From NCBI GenBank assembly GCA_014237405.1, contig JABZFO010000139.1, forward strand, positions 1-42,118: DNA of 42,118 nucleotides, in the 5' to 3' direction. The notes under the pieces were generated by a model that saw nothing but the letters and a program-made list of their open reading frames with translations, was not told the DNA's origin and searched no databases. Below, piece after piece: positions 29,819 through 38,644 of this stretch; the stretch's first letter is position 1, and each line of letters begins with the position of its first letter. Source of the DNA: Desulfosarcina sp. (lineage in GTDB: Bacteria > Desulfobacterota > Desulfobacteria > Desulfobacterales > Desulfosarcinaceae). The translations under genes were made by a program, and so were the position numbers.

Positions 29819-32800
29819 GTGGACGTAACCATCGATGCCAGGTATGAATGCATCCAGGCGGTCATGTCCCGCTACTACGGCTTGATGGAAGGGGTGAACA
29901 CCTTCCTTCGGGAACTGAGCCATCCCTATCGCAATTGGCAGTTTATCGTGGGGGAAACCCGGGGTTATGCACTGGACTACTTCCACCTGTTTCAGTCCCA
30001 CCCCCGGGGCGTGGAAGCGGCCGAGGCCATGGTGGGGATCTTTACCGAAGTCATCGACGCAGACGTAGATGATGGCGTGCGCATCGATGCAGTGGACAAT
30101 CTGTTGTTGTATCTGCGGCAGATCATCGGTGATTCCCGTGATCGGCTGCCCGATTTTCTGCCGGTGCTCAACACGGCCTTCAACTGGACCCGCGACTGCC
30201 CGGACGATCGGTTTTTTCTCTTTGTCAAAAGCTTTTACCCGGTCAAGCGCATCATCCGACTGCTAGGGGATCGAGGCAACGGCGCCATCGCCGACTATAC
30301 GGTGCTCAACCGCCTGCTGATCCGCACCTTCAAAGTCACCTATGATTTCTGGTGCGAAGTCAAGGATCCGTGGGAAAGCTTTCAAGCGGCTGCGGGTCAG
30401 ATCCGGGATGCGGAGCGTGTCCGCGCATGTTTTTCAGAAATTTCACATGATGTGCTGCACGCCTTGCAGGACCAACTGAACCAGATCGAAAACCTCCCGG
30501 AGAGCGATGCCCGGTCGGTATTCGATCAGTTGCTCACCCTCACCGATTTCAGTGCCATCGTCGAGCGTTACCGCAAAATGCCCCAGATGCTGCTGGAGGC
30601 CGGTGCCGACAGCGGCCAGGGCAACCAGTGGAAGGTGATTTTTCTCTTTCACATCATGAGCACTTCCGGACTGAACCTGATCCATGAAGAGGCCTTGCGG
30701 GACATCAACCGCACAGTGGGCTGGCTGATCGAAAACGAAAGCTACCGACACATCGGCGATCTGATCGAAAAAACCTTTTTTATTCTGAAAACCCGGACGG
30801 AGCAGTTTCCGGCCACCACTCTCACCTGTGTCCTCAACATGGGGCAGGCGGTATATCAAACCGATGAGATCGACCTGGTTAACTTTTTTATCGATCAGGT
30901 GGTGGATCTGGGGTTTCAGGCCCCCATGCTTGGCGGTGTGGGCAATGACTGGCAGATTCAAGTCAATTCGGCTCACTTGCAGAACATCCGCACCTGGCTG
31001 GAACTGGTCGAGTGCAAGCCCAAATGGTCCTCGCGGCTGCTCTCCAGCCTGATCATCAAGCTCTCGTTGTCCGGGATCTTCATCAAAGACACGGATCTGT
31101 TCCCCAGGGACATTACCCGTTTTCTCAACAGTGACATCGGTCCGGTCTACAACCTTGCCAAACAGCAAACCCGCCTCTTTCCCGCCTACTATAACGATAT
31201 CGGCGCGGAGGGCGTTCTGCGGGACATCTCCACACGGCTGGATGAAATCACCCACCGGCGGGACATACTCATCCATTTTCTGCGAAAGCAAAGCCATGTG
31301 GAGAGTTCCAACCGCATCATCCGCGCCTGTGGCGAATACATCGACGGGGTCAACGCCCTGTTCGAGTACCTGAGCACCAAAGGCCTGGCGCTTCCCGCTG
31401 AACTGCTCGTAGAGGAAGACGAGCGCATCCGCGCCCTGCTGGCTGAAGCACCCGGCGCCGATCCCGTCGACACCGAGCGGGTTGCGCTCATCGCTGCATT
31501 TTACAAACTGCTTTACCACAAGTATCAACTGGACTATAAATCCATCCGCCACCACCTTAATCAGTTGGATAGAGAGTTTTTTCCGGACTTGGAGGTACTG
31601 CGCGTCGCCCTGGATGAACCCAACCTGAAGCGGCGATTGTTCATGCTGATGGACTATCTGGAACGGCTCAAGGCGATCATTCTCTCCGACAAAACCTATG
31701 AAATCCGGGCGGACATCTACAAAAAGCGCCACATCACCATCGACATCCCCTCCATGTACGGCAGCTACCACGAACGCAAGTTCGATGCGCTGGGGCTCAC
31801 CTTCCGGGTCGAGTCCCTGATCAACGTGCTGTTCGAAGAACTGGTCTATTCAGCGGAACTGGAGCATCAGCTGGACCTGCTGGCCCACGCACTGGAGGTC
31901 CGTGGATTCACCTTTACCCAGTACCTGGATATTTTCAAGGGATTCGTCGTTGCCGTCAAAAACATCATCAACGACTACTTCAACAACATTCACGGGGAGA
32001 ATCTGACGCGTATTCTCTCCCATATGTCCACAGACCGGATTCTTGAAAAATACCTTCCCCGGGAAGATGCGGTGGATGCGGAAAAGCTCAAGCACCGCGT
32101 TTCCGAGATCTTTTTCCGGGACCGCATCGCCACCTCCCTTGGCCTCCAGCAGCTGGACCTGTTTTTAACCCGGATTCTCAACACCTTGTTTCACCAGTCC
32201 AGCATGCTCCCCAAGGACAAGCTTCACTTGCTGCTCAACTATGATCCCCAGCGGATCATGACCGGCCTGGACCAGATCAACAACAGCGCCGGCGGCATCA
32301 TCTATATGGGCAACAAGGGGCTGAACCTGCTCAAGCTGAAAAACCTGGAGCTGCCCGTGCCACCCGGATTCATCGTCACCACCGAGGCCTTTCGATGCCG
32401 GGAATTGATCGAGGGATTCGCCCCGGCAAAAAAGAACTTCCGGCAGCAGGTCAGGCGTCATATCGCCCACCTCCAGAAGGTCATCGGCAAACGGTTCGGA
32501 GACCCCGCCAACCCCCTGCTCTTCTCGGTGCGAAGCGGTGCATCCATTTCTCAGCCCGGCATGATGGAAACTTTTCTGGACGTGGGAATCAATGAGGAAA
32601 TTGCCACAGGGCTGGCCGGCAAGATGGACAACCCCTGGTTTGCCTGGGACAACTACCGGCGATTCCTGCAGTGTTACGGCATGGCCTTCGGGTTGGCGCG
32701 GGACGATTTTGATGCCATCATTGCCGATTTCAAGGCGCGGCTGGGCATCCCCTTGAAAAAGGGATTCACCGGCGAGCAAATGAAGATGGTGGCGCTGGCC

Positions 32801-33688
32801 TACAAGTCCCGGATCCTGAACGAGGGTGTGGAAATTCTCGAAAATCCCATGGAACAGCTCTTTATGACCATCAACGCGGTGTTCTCCTCCTGGGAATCCC
32901 CCCGGGCCCAGACCTACCGTAAAATCATGGGCATTTCGGACGACTGGGGTACGGCTGTCACCGTTCAGGAGATGGTGTTCGGCAACATCTCCTCCCAGGC
33001 GGGCTCCGGCGTCTTTTTCACCCACAACCCCCGCTGGTCCGGGGACACGCTGAGCCTGTGGGGAGACTTCACCCTGGGGAACCAGGGGGAAGACGTAGTG
33101 GCCGGACTGGTGAGGACCCTTCCCATTTCGATGAAGCAGCAGGAGATCGAGATGCGGGACACGGACATCACCCTGGAGACCCACTACCCGGCCATTTATG
33201 CGACCATCAGGAAATGGGCGGCCCAACTGGTCTATAAAAAGGGGTGGAGCCCCCAGGAGATGGAATTTACCTTCGAGGGCCCATCGGCAGACGACCTCGA
33301 TCGCTACCTGGGCCACGGCATCGGTGTGGCCGGGGGTGCCATGAGCGGCCGGGCCGTCTTTACGCTGGCGGAAATCGACCGCTGGCGGGAAGTTGAACCG
33401 GCCACGGTCCTGATCCTGATTCGCGGAGACACGGTTCCCGACGATATCAAGGAGATTTATGCCAGTGACGGGCTGCTCACCGCCAGAGGCGGGCTTACCA
33501 GCCATGCGTCGGTGGTGGCCCATCGACTTGGAAAAACCTGCGTGGTGGGATGCGGCACCCTGGTGTGCAGCGAGAAGGAAAAAACCGCTGTTTTCAACGA
33601 TGTGGTGATTCGTTCCGGCGACCATATTAGCATTGACGGTCGGGAGGGAGCGGTTTATCAAGGAGTAATGAAGATCCGGAAAGCCTGA
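29819..33688 (+). CDS. PEP-synthase-like ATP domain plus phosphohistidine domain on a long helical N-terminus
   Basis: This is about 1289 residues. Residues 1-830 are mostly helical and of unknown function. From about 831 (YMGNKGLNLLKLKNLELPVP) it is a PPDK/PEP-synthase nucleotide-binding domain, with FSVRSGASISQPGMMETFLD near 904. About 1195-1270 is the phosphohistidine swivelling domain, TARGGLTSHASVVAHRLGK, with catalytic His1229. The PEP/pyruvate barrel that normally follows is absent, so it cannot be a complete PEP synthase; it may phosphorylate another target through ATP-to-His transfer. The start is uncertain. GTG 29819 has no ribosome site, while the frame reads on as protein-like sequence (WAKALEVNLASTHV) back to 29771, where it runs into the MITE-like repeat after a stop at 29768. 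The native 5' end is probably lost. The C-terminus is intact and lies 73 bases before the GAPDH-like gene. Confidence 0.85.
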   Translation: MDVTIDARYECIQAVMSRYYGLMEGVNTFLRELSHPYRNWQFIVGETRGYALDYFHLFQSHPRGVEAAEAMVGIFTEVIDADVDDGVRIDAVDNLLLYLRQIIGDSRDRLPDFLPVLNTAFNWTRDCPDDRFFLFVKSFYPVKRIIRLLGDRGNGAIADYTVLNRLLIRTFKVTYDFWCEVKDPWESFQAAAGQIRDAERVRACFSEISHDVLHALQDQLNQIENLPESDARSVFDQLLTLTDFSAIVERYRKMPQMLLEAGADSGQGNQWKVIFLFHIMSTSGLNLIHEEALRDINRTVGWLIENESYRHIGDLIEKTFFILKTRTEQFPATTLTCVLNMGQAVYQTDEIDLVNFFIDQVVDLGFQAPMLGGVGNDWQIQVNSAHLQNIRTWLELVECKPKWSSRLLSSLIIKLSLSGIFIKDTDLFPRDITRFLNSDIGPVYNLAKQQTRLFPAYYNDIGAEGVLRDISTRLDEITHRRDILIHFLRKQSHVESSNRIIRACGEYIDGVNALFEYLSTKGLALPAELLVEEDERIRALLAEAPGADPVDTERVALIAAFYKLLYHKYQLDYKSIRHHLNQLDREFFPDLEVLRVALDEPNLKRRLFMLMDYLERLKAIILSDKTYEIRADIYKKRHITIDIPSMYGSYHERKFDALGLTFRVESLINVLFEELVYSAELEHQLDLLAHALEVRGFTFTQYLDIFKGFVVAVKNIINDYFNNIHGENLTRILSHMSTDRILEKYLPREDAVDAEKLKHRVSEIFFRDRIATSLGLQQLDLFLTRILNTLFHQSSMLPKDKLHLLLNYDPQRIMTGLDQINNSAGGIIYMGNKGLNLLKLKNLELPVPPGFIVTTEAFRCRELIEGFAPAKKNFRQQVRRHIAHLQKVIGKRFGDPANPLLFSVRSGASISQPGMMETFLDVGINEEIATGLAGKMDNPWFAWDNYRRFLQCYGMAFGLARDDFDAIIADFKARLGIPLKKGFTGEQMKMVALAYKSRILNEGVEILENPMEQLFMTINAVFSSWESPRAQTYRKIMGISDDWGTAVTVQEMVFGNISSQAGSGVFFTHNPRWSGDTLSLWGDFTLGNQGEDVVAGLVRTLPISMKQQEIEMRDTDITLETHYPAIYATIRKWAAQLVYKKGWSPQEMEFTFEGPSADDLDRYLGHGIGVAGGAMSGRAVFTLAEIDRWREVEPATVLILIRGDTVPDDIKEIYASDGLLTARGGLTSHASVVAHRLGKTCVVGCGTLVCSEKEKTAVFNDVVIRSGDHISIDGREGAVYQGVMKIRKA

Positions 33689-33761
33689 TTATATTCAGTC
33701 TACTATCAGCCCCCGAAAAGACTAACCCAGTTCGACTTGCTGAATCATTGGAGAAAATGCC

Positions 33762-35009
33762 ATGAACGAAGGACAGATGAAAATAGGCATCAACGGCCTC
33801 GGCCGCATCGGTAAACTCACGGTGTGGCATCATGTGGGGCGGCGATACTTTAACGAAATTGCAGTCAATATCGGCCGCCAGGTAGGCACGGGCCTGGCGG
33901 ACATTGCCCACTACCTGGAACGGGACTCCACCTATGGTGCCCTGCATGCCTTTCTCCACGGGCACCGGGCCAAACCGGTGATTACCGACATCGACGACAG
34001 TGACGGGACCATGGTTGTGAACGGCATCACCGTTCGGTTTTTAAGAACCGCACGAACCCCCCAGGCCATCGACTGGAAAGCGCATGGCGTGCGGCTGGTG
34101 GTGGACACCACCGGTCAGTTCCTGGATCCCACCCTGCCCGCAGACCACCCCAAAGGGTCAGTCAGGGGGCACCTGGAAGCCGGCGCCGAAAAGGTGGTGG
34201 TCTCCGCGCCCTTCAAGATAAAAGAAGAGGGCGCCCCCATGCCCGACGATGCAGTCACGACGGTGATGGGGGTCAACGCCAACGACTACGATCCCCGGCG
34301 CCACCGGGTCATCTCCAACGCCTCTTGCACCACCACCTGCCTAGCCCACATGATGAAGCCCCTGATCAACGCCTTCGGGGCCAAGCGGATCCTGTCAGCC
34401 TCCATGGCCACGGTCCATGCCGCCACTGGCTCTCAGCAGGTGCTGGATCGCCTGCCCAAAGCCGGAAAGACCGACCTGAGAAAAAACCGGTCGATTTTAA
34501 ACAACATCATCCTCACCTCCACAGGGGCGGCAAAGGCGCTTAGACTGGTGATCCCCGAAATGGAGCACATCGGGTTCATTGCCGAGTCGGTGCGGATACC
34601 CATCAGCTCCGGATCTTTGATCATCCTGGTACTCAACATTCAGGAGAGCCCATCCGAAGAACCGGTCCGTCGCGGGGTGATCAACAGCGTATACGAGCAG
34701 ACTGCGCAGCTGGACCCCAACGGCTATCTGAAATATACGGAAAAACAAAATGTTTCCGGAGACATTCTCGGCACGCCCCAAGCAGCGGCGGTAATCGAAG
34801 GAGACGAAACCCACGCCCGCACGGCAGACCTGAGCCTGGATCTGGCCAGTGTCCCCGGCTTTTCCCAGACCATTCTGAACAGCCTCAAGGACACGGTGGT
34901 TCGTGCGCCGGTCACCCAGGCCGTTATATATGGCTGGTACGACAACGAGATGGGCAGCTACGTGAATATGCTTGGCGACCGAATGGTAACCATCGCCGAA
35001 AACATGTAG
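33762..35009 (+). CDS. gap: glyceraldehyde-3-phosphate dehydrogenase-like enzyme, long form
   Basis: This 415-residue oxidoreductase is a GAPDH homologue. The Rossmann start is KIGINGLGRIGKLTVWHHVG. The catalytic Cys189 lies in SNASCTTTCLAHMMKPLINA, with the partner His in TVHAATGSQ. The C-terminus IYGWYDNEMGSYVNMLGDRM is canonical. Ordinary GAPDH has about 335 residues; this has about 80 more, mainly near residues 35-80 (RQVGTGLADIAHYLERDSTY) and in the segment before the Cys. At the position where NAD-specific enzymes have N-D-x the sequence reads AVNIGRQ, so an Asp is replaced and an Arg follows, which might favour NADP; this is inference. GGAG lies 8 bases before ATG 33762. No other glycolytic gene is adjacent. 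Confidence 0.9.
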   Translation: MNEGQMKIGINGLGRIGKLTVWHHVGRRYFNEIAVNIGRQVGTGLADIAHYLERDSTYGALHAFLHGHRAKPVITDIDDSDGTMVVNGITVRFLRTARTPQAIDWKAHGVRLVVDTTGQFLDPTLPADHPKGSVRGHLEAGAEKVVVSAPFKIKEEGAPMPDDAVTTVMGVNANDYDPRRHRVISNASCTTTCLAHMMKPLINAFGAKRILSASMATVHAATGSQQVLDRLPKAGKTDLRKNRSILNNIILTSTGAAKALRLVIPEMEHIGFIAESVRIPISSGSLIILVLNIQESPSEEPVRRGVINSVYEQTAQLDPNGYLKYTEKQNVSGDILGTPQAAAVIEGDETHARTADLSLDLASVPGFSQTILNSLKDTVVRAPVTQAVIYGWYDNEMGSYVNMLGDRMVTIAENM

Positions 35010-35116
35010 CAGGCATCTTAGAACTTGACGATGCCGCAACCGAAACCATATATTATCGGCTATACGAGACATGATTTGAATCTGCAGAATCGGGAAGCCC
35101 ATGAAAGGGCACTGTG

Positions 35117-35302
35117 ATGAGCGAAAAATCTGAACCGACAGGGGCTGAATGCATCTGCACAGATATCCCCAAAGCATTGTACGACCGCGTCGAAGACTAC
35201 TGCAAATCCAGAGGCATTGCCCCCAACGAATTCATATTCGACGCCATCAGCGAAAAGCTGTTCTCCATTCACAGGGAGCGGCGGCGAAAGCCCCGGCTTT
35301 AG
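35117..35302 (+). CDS. small ribbon-helix-helix-like protein
   Basis: This is a 61-residue protein. CICTDIPKALYDRVEDYCKS followed by PNEFIFDAISEKLFSIHRER resembles a single ribbon-helix-helix unit: a short strand, then two helices, with a basic tail RRRKPRL. The family is not named. The start is ATG 35117 (a GTG lies just before); AAAGGG lies upstream. The gene lies 107 bases after the GAPDH-like gene and ends 34 bases before a lipoprotein gene. Regulation of a neighbour is possible but not shown. Confidence 0.6.
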   Translation: MSEKSEPTGAECICTDIPKALYDRVEDYCKSRGIAPNEFIFDAISEKLFSIHRERRRKPRL

Positions 35303-35336
35303 CGAAATAGGCATTCAGCTTCAAAACCATACCGCC

Positions 35337-36059
35337 ATGACGCCGCAAACCAGTTCACCTGTTCCTCGATCCGCCTTGAAATGGTGGAAACCGGCAGTGG
35401 CCGCTTGCCTGACGCTGATCATGGTACTCGCCGGCTGTGCCGCCATGCAGTTGGACACGTTCAAAAAGCATGCGGCAAACGGCGACCACGGGTGGATTGC
35501 TGCACAGGCGGTCACGTGCGAAAAGGCCTCGGATGTGTGTGGCCAGCTCCACTTGATCAAAGGAGATGCCTGCTTCCGCCTGGCCAGGGCTGACACAGTG
35601 CCCGCCGCCAACTACGCCTGCGCCGCCGATGAACTCGAGAAAGGATTGGCATTGACCCGCTCCTGGGCAGATGCCGCCGTTCACCGTCAGTTCCAGGAGA
35701 ATCTTTGCGAATCCTTGAAAAATCTCCAGGACCTGCAATCCGGTGAAGTGGCCGCGCAGACCTTGGCCCGGTTCGTGGAGGCGGCCGAAGGGCTCTACAA
35801 GCTGGCACCGGAGAGCGTTCCGGCAGTCTATTACCTGGCCAAGGCCCGGCTTCGGCAGGTGCAGCCCCTGCTCTCGGACATCAATGCCGCCAGCCGAGTG
35901 CCCGTCTGCAACCGGCTCAAGCGCACCGTCACTAATGTGCTGTCGATGATGGAAACCGCCAAGGAAGCGCCTTTGCCGGACTGGGATCGGTTTGCCAACA
36001 ATTACCAGCGGCTTTCCTTTGACCTGGGGTCGGCCATACGCGCTGCCGACTGCCGGTGA
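35337..36059 (+). CDS. hypothetical lipoprotein with helical repeats
   Basis: This 240-residue predicted lipoprotein has a basic N-terminus (RSALKWWKP), a hydrophobic signal VAACLTLIMVLAGC and lipid Cys34. The mature part is helical with TPR-like spacing (WIAAQAVTCEKASDVCGQLH, LIKGDACFRLARADTVPAAN, VAAQTLARFVEAAEGLYKLA) and several Cys (Cys in VTCEK, DVCGQ, DACFR, YACAA, LCESL, VCNRL), an unusual number for an exported protein. I recognise no family. There is no strong ribosome site; translation may be coupled to the small upstream gene. It converges on the SOD gene. Confidence 0.7.
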   Translation: MTPQTSSPVPRSALKWWKPAVAACLTLIMVLAGCAAMQLDTFKKHAANGDHGWIAAQAVTCEKASDVCGQLHLIKGDACFRLARADTVPAANYACAADELEKGLALTRSWADAAVHRQFQENLCESLKNLQDLQSGEVAAQTLARFVEAAEGLYKLAPESVPAVYYLAKARLRQVQPLLSDINAASRVPVCNRLKRTVTNVLSMMETAKEAPLPDWDRFANNYQRLSFDLGSAIRAADCR

Positions 36060-36132
36060 GCCGGCAGGAGCGAATTTCGGACAGGGACAAGAATGAATCT
36101 TTATCCTGAGGCCCTAACCATTTCCGAGACAA

Positions 36133-36858
36133 TTACTCCTTGGACGGTTGCGCCTTCTCCAATTGGTCGGCCACGAAATCCCAGTTGGCCAGGTTGTCCA
36201 GCACGGTCTTGACAAAATCCACCCGCCGGTTCTGGTAGTCCAGGTAGTAGGCATGCTCCCACACGTCCACGGTAAACAACGGTATCAGGCCGTGGGCAAG
36301 GGGTGTGTCCGCATTGGCGCCGGTAACCACCGCCAGTTTTCCCTCGTCCAGCACCAACCACACCCAGCCGCTGCCGAACTGGTCTTTGGCTGCGGTGAGG
36401 AAGACCTCCTTGAAATCCACGAAACTGCCAAAGGTTGCATCGATCATCTCCGCCAGTATACCCTCCGGGGCGCCGCCGCCTCCCGGCTTCAAGCATTTGA
36501 AGAAGTAGGCATGGTTCCATGCCTGGGCGGCGTTGTTGAAAATGGCCGTTTTGGACACGTCACCCGCCGTCATCTGGATCACCGCTTCGACTGTCTTGCC
36601 GGCATAACCCATCCCTTTGGCCAGTGCATTGGCCTTTTTCACATAGCCGGCGTAGTGCTTGTCATAATGAAACCCCATGGTGTCCGCACTGATGTAGGGG
36701 ACCAGGGCATCCTGGCTGTAAGGCAGCGGTTCCTTGACGAAGATGGCCGAATCGCCGCCGCCACTACATTGCGCCAGAAACAGGGCGGCAAATGCACAGG
36801 CCGCCAGAACCGATGAACGAACAATGAAGCGATTGTTGATAACAAAATGGGTTGCCAT
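36133..36858 (-). CDS. sod: superoxide dismutase, Fe/Mn family, predicted lipoprotein
   Basis: This 241-residue exported enzyme dismutates superoxide. The N-terminus is a signal peptide with lipobox LAQC and lipid Cys31, unusual for the family because most Fe/Mn-SODs are cytosolic. The metal ligands are visible: His64 in MGFHYDKHYAGYV, His in AAQAWNHAYFFKCL, and Asp and His in DVWEHAYYLDYQNRR. AAQ before WNH favours an Fe-type enzyme. QFGSGWVWLV is a further signature. AGGAG is 7 bases before the ATG at 36858. A periplasmic or outer-membrane SOD, together with the exported MsrAB, would defend the envelope against oxygen exposure. The DMT transporter gene lies 80 bases upstream on the same strand. 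Confidence 0.93.
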   Translation of the reverse strand: MATHFVINNRFIVRSSVLAACAFAALFLAQCSGGGDSAIFVKEPLPYSQDALVPYISADTMGFHYDKHYAGYVKKANALAKGMGYAGKTVEAVIQMTAGDVSKTAIFNNAAQAWNHAYFFKCLKPGGGGAPEGILAEMIDATFGSFVDFKEVFLTAAKDQFGSGWVWLVLDEGKLAVVTGANADTPLAHGLIPLFTVDVWEHAYYLDYQNRRVDFVKTVLDNLANWDFVADQLEKAQPSKE

Positions 36859-36938
36859 GGTGTTTCTCCTTTTCGGTCGCCCGCAGGGACACTAAAGATT
36901 TCAGGTTGTGGTGAGTCAATGATCGGTCCTCATGGCCT

Positions 36939-37877
36939 TCAGGCCGGCGTTTCCTGAAACCGGACAAAAAGCATCAGCCCCGCACCGGTGACCAGTATTC
37001 CCAGCACGCCCAAAGCATTGGGCAGGGCCGTGCCGATAATCAGGATCTCACCGGTCAGGGCAAAGATCACCTCGCTGGATTGGGTGGCGTCCACGGCGGC
37101 CAGTTGGCTACCGGTTTTCGATTCGTTTCTTGCAAAAAGAAACAGGCTCGTGGCCATTACGCCTGAGAACAGGGCCACCAGGGCCGTGTTTGCAATCTGT
37201 CCGCTTGCTGGCGGCGGCGGTGTGGTCACGGCCACCAATAGGCACCAGAAAGGAACGCTGCCCAGGGACATGAGGAGCACCTTGGCAAAGGGGTGTTCCA
37301 GTTCCGGGCCGCTGATGTCAGGCAGCCAACCGTGACCGGTCTTTGCCTCCCACACCAACTGGTTGCCGATGGGGTAACAGAAGGCGGCGATCAGCACGGG
37401 CAGGGCACCTTTGATCAGCTCCGTTGAATAAACTGCCCCGGCTTGGCTGATATTGACCAGAAATACACCGGCAAAGACGATGGCGGAAAACACCCAAATC
37501 CGTTTGGGAAAGCGCCGGCCGAAAGCCATAAGCACCACCAAGGTGGCGATAATGGTAAACTGCCAGGTGGTGGCAACGATCCAGCCGGGTGCATAATCGG
37601 CACTGAAACAAATCAGGGCATAAAAAGCCCCGAAGCCGATGCTGCCCGCCGCCACCCAAAAAACCAGGTTGTTGAAAAACACTCCCAGGGTGCGTGCAAA
37701 GGCTGCCGTTCCCTGAAACACCAGCAGCCAGGCAGTCAGCAAAAGAATCATATAGGCGTAACGGAGACTGGCGCTCCACACCCAATGACCGCCGCCCAGG
37801 CTCATTATCCGGTTCAGCACGAAGGTGGAGCTGAAGAAAAATCCAGCCAGCAGTCCGATGAGAATCAATCTCACCAT
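36939..37877 (-). CDS. DMT-superfamily multidrug-resistance-like transporter
   Basis: This 312-residue integral membrane protein has about ten hydrophobic segments (for example LILIGLLAGFFFSSTFVLNR, SLRYAYMILLLTAWLLVF, VLLMSLGSVPFWCLLVAVTT, ALTGEILIIGTALPNALGVL). It matches the multidrug resistance efflux transporter (EmrE-like DMT) family. FSSTFVLNRIMSLGGGHWVW and a later GVMATSLFLFARNESKTGSQ are typical. The substrate is unknown. It lies 57 bases downstream of trmL and may be cotranscribed with it. No strong ribosome site was found. Confidence 0.85.
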   Translation of the reverse strand: MVRLILIGLLAGFFFSSTFVLNRIMSLGGGHWVWSASLRYAYMILLLTAWLLVFQGTAAFARTLGVFFNNLVFWVAAGSIGFGAFYALICFSADYAPGWIVATTWQFTIIATLVVLMAFGRRFPKRIWVFSAIVFAGVFLVNISQAGAVYSTELIKGALPVLIAAFCYPIGNQLVWEAKTGHGWLPDISGPELEHPFAKVLLMSLGSVPFWCLLVAVTTPPPPASGQIANTALVALFSGVMATSLFLFARNESKTGSQLAAVDATQSSEVIFALTGEILIIGTALPNALGVLGILVTGAGLMLFVRFQETPA

Positions 37878-37934
37878 CGATTATCGCATGCCATGGCCAT
37901 CACCGGCAACCACTCCATTTTTCATACACACATC

Positions 37935-38423
37935 TCACCTTCCGCTTCGAAAACTCTCATACAGGGCGATACCCGCCGCGGTGGACAGGTTCAGCGATCG
38001 GATCTCACCGGTGATGGGAATCCGGTAGCAGGCCCGGGGGTAGCGGGAGAGAATCGCTTCGGGGAGCCCCCCGGTCTCGGATCCAAAAACCAGAAACATC
38101 CGTCGGCGGGCCGGCATCTCCCAGAATACCCGGGAACCACCCTTGGTGAACAGCGCTATTTCACCGTCCACAGGATCCATCGCCTCACAGAACGCGTCGA
38201 AGCTGTTCCAGATGCCCGGGGATACCCGTTCCCAGTAATCCAGGCCGGCTCGCTTCACCTGGTGGCTGTCCAGGGAGAACCCCAGGGGACGAACCAGGTG
38301 AAGCCTGGCACCGGCCCCCAGGCAGGTACGCCCGATGTTTCCGGTGTTCCAGTGGATTTCCGGAGCCACCAACACCACATGGCGCTCAAGATCGGCATTC
38401 GTACACACAGCGGCATCGTTCAT
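37935..38423 (-). CDS. trmL: tRNA (cytidine(34)-2'-O)-methyltransferase
   Basis: This 162-residue SPOUT-fold enzyme 2'-O-methylates the wobble nucleotide of tRNA-Leu using S-adenosylmethionine. The three SPOUT motifs are clear: VLVAPEIHWNTGNIGRTCLG (motif 1), FLVFGSETGGLPEAIL (motif 2, knot) and IPITGEIRSLNLSTAAGIAL with YESFR (motif 3). Length is normal. There is no strong ribosome site at the ATG at 38423. A 143-bp MITE-like repeat lies upstream, between this gene and the M48 pseudogene, and may affect its promoter. Confidence 0.95.
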   Translation of the reverse strand: MNDAAVCTNADLERHVVLVAPEIHWNTGNIGRTCLGAGARLHLVRPLGFSLDSHQVKRAGLDYWERVSPGIWNSFDAFCEAMDPVDGEIALFTKGGSRVFWEMPARRRMFLVFGSETGGLPEAILSRYPRACYRIPITGEIRSLNLSTAAGIALYESFRSGR

Positions 38424-38501
38424 AACGTAACAATTTGATTAACCCGTCATTGGAAGCTGTCTAGAAAATAGGATTTGGATTCGAAAGCCATTTTTTGGAT
38501 C

Positions 38502-38644
38502 GTGTCCGTCCATACATGTTAGATTGTGGTTCAGATCAAGGCCGCAGCTATTTGGAACCCGCAGGCGTAGCAGCGCTACGTCGAGGATTTCCAAATGGCG
38601 AGAACGCAGAGCTGGGCCGCAAGATGACATGTATGGATGGGCAC
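38502..38644. mobile_element. palindromic MITE-like repeat, full copy of 143 bp
   Basis: GTGTCCGTCCATACATG at the left pairs imperfectly with CATGTATGGATGGGCAC at the right. Inner inverted segments (ATTTGGAA/TTCCAAAT and CGTAGC/GCTACG) make it one long palindrome. It carries the AGATCAAGGC and CGCAGAG blocks shared with the other copies. The right terminal base is the first base of the complement of the TAG stop of the M48 gene, so the insertion touches that coding end. No transposase is present. Confidence 0.6.

Noticed and set aside
30443-31771. 442-residue minus-strand open frame
   Set aside because: Opposite the helical N-terminus of the plus-strand gene, which continues in frame into known domains; treated as a shadow.
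32165-33661. 498-residue minus-strand open frame opposite the PEP-synthase-like gene
   Set aside because: The plus strand carries recognisable ATP and phosphohistidine domains; the minus frame has no motif and shadow-like composition.
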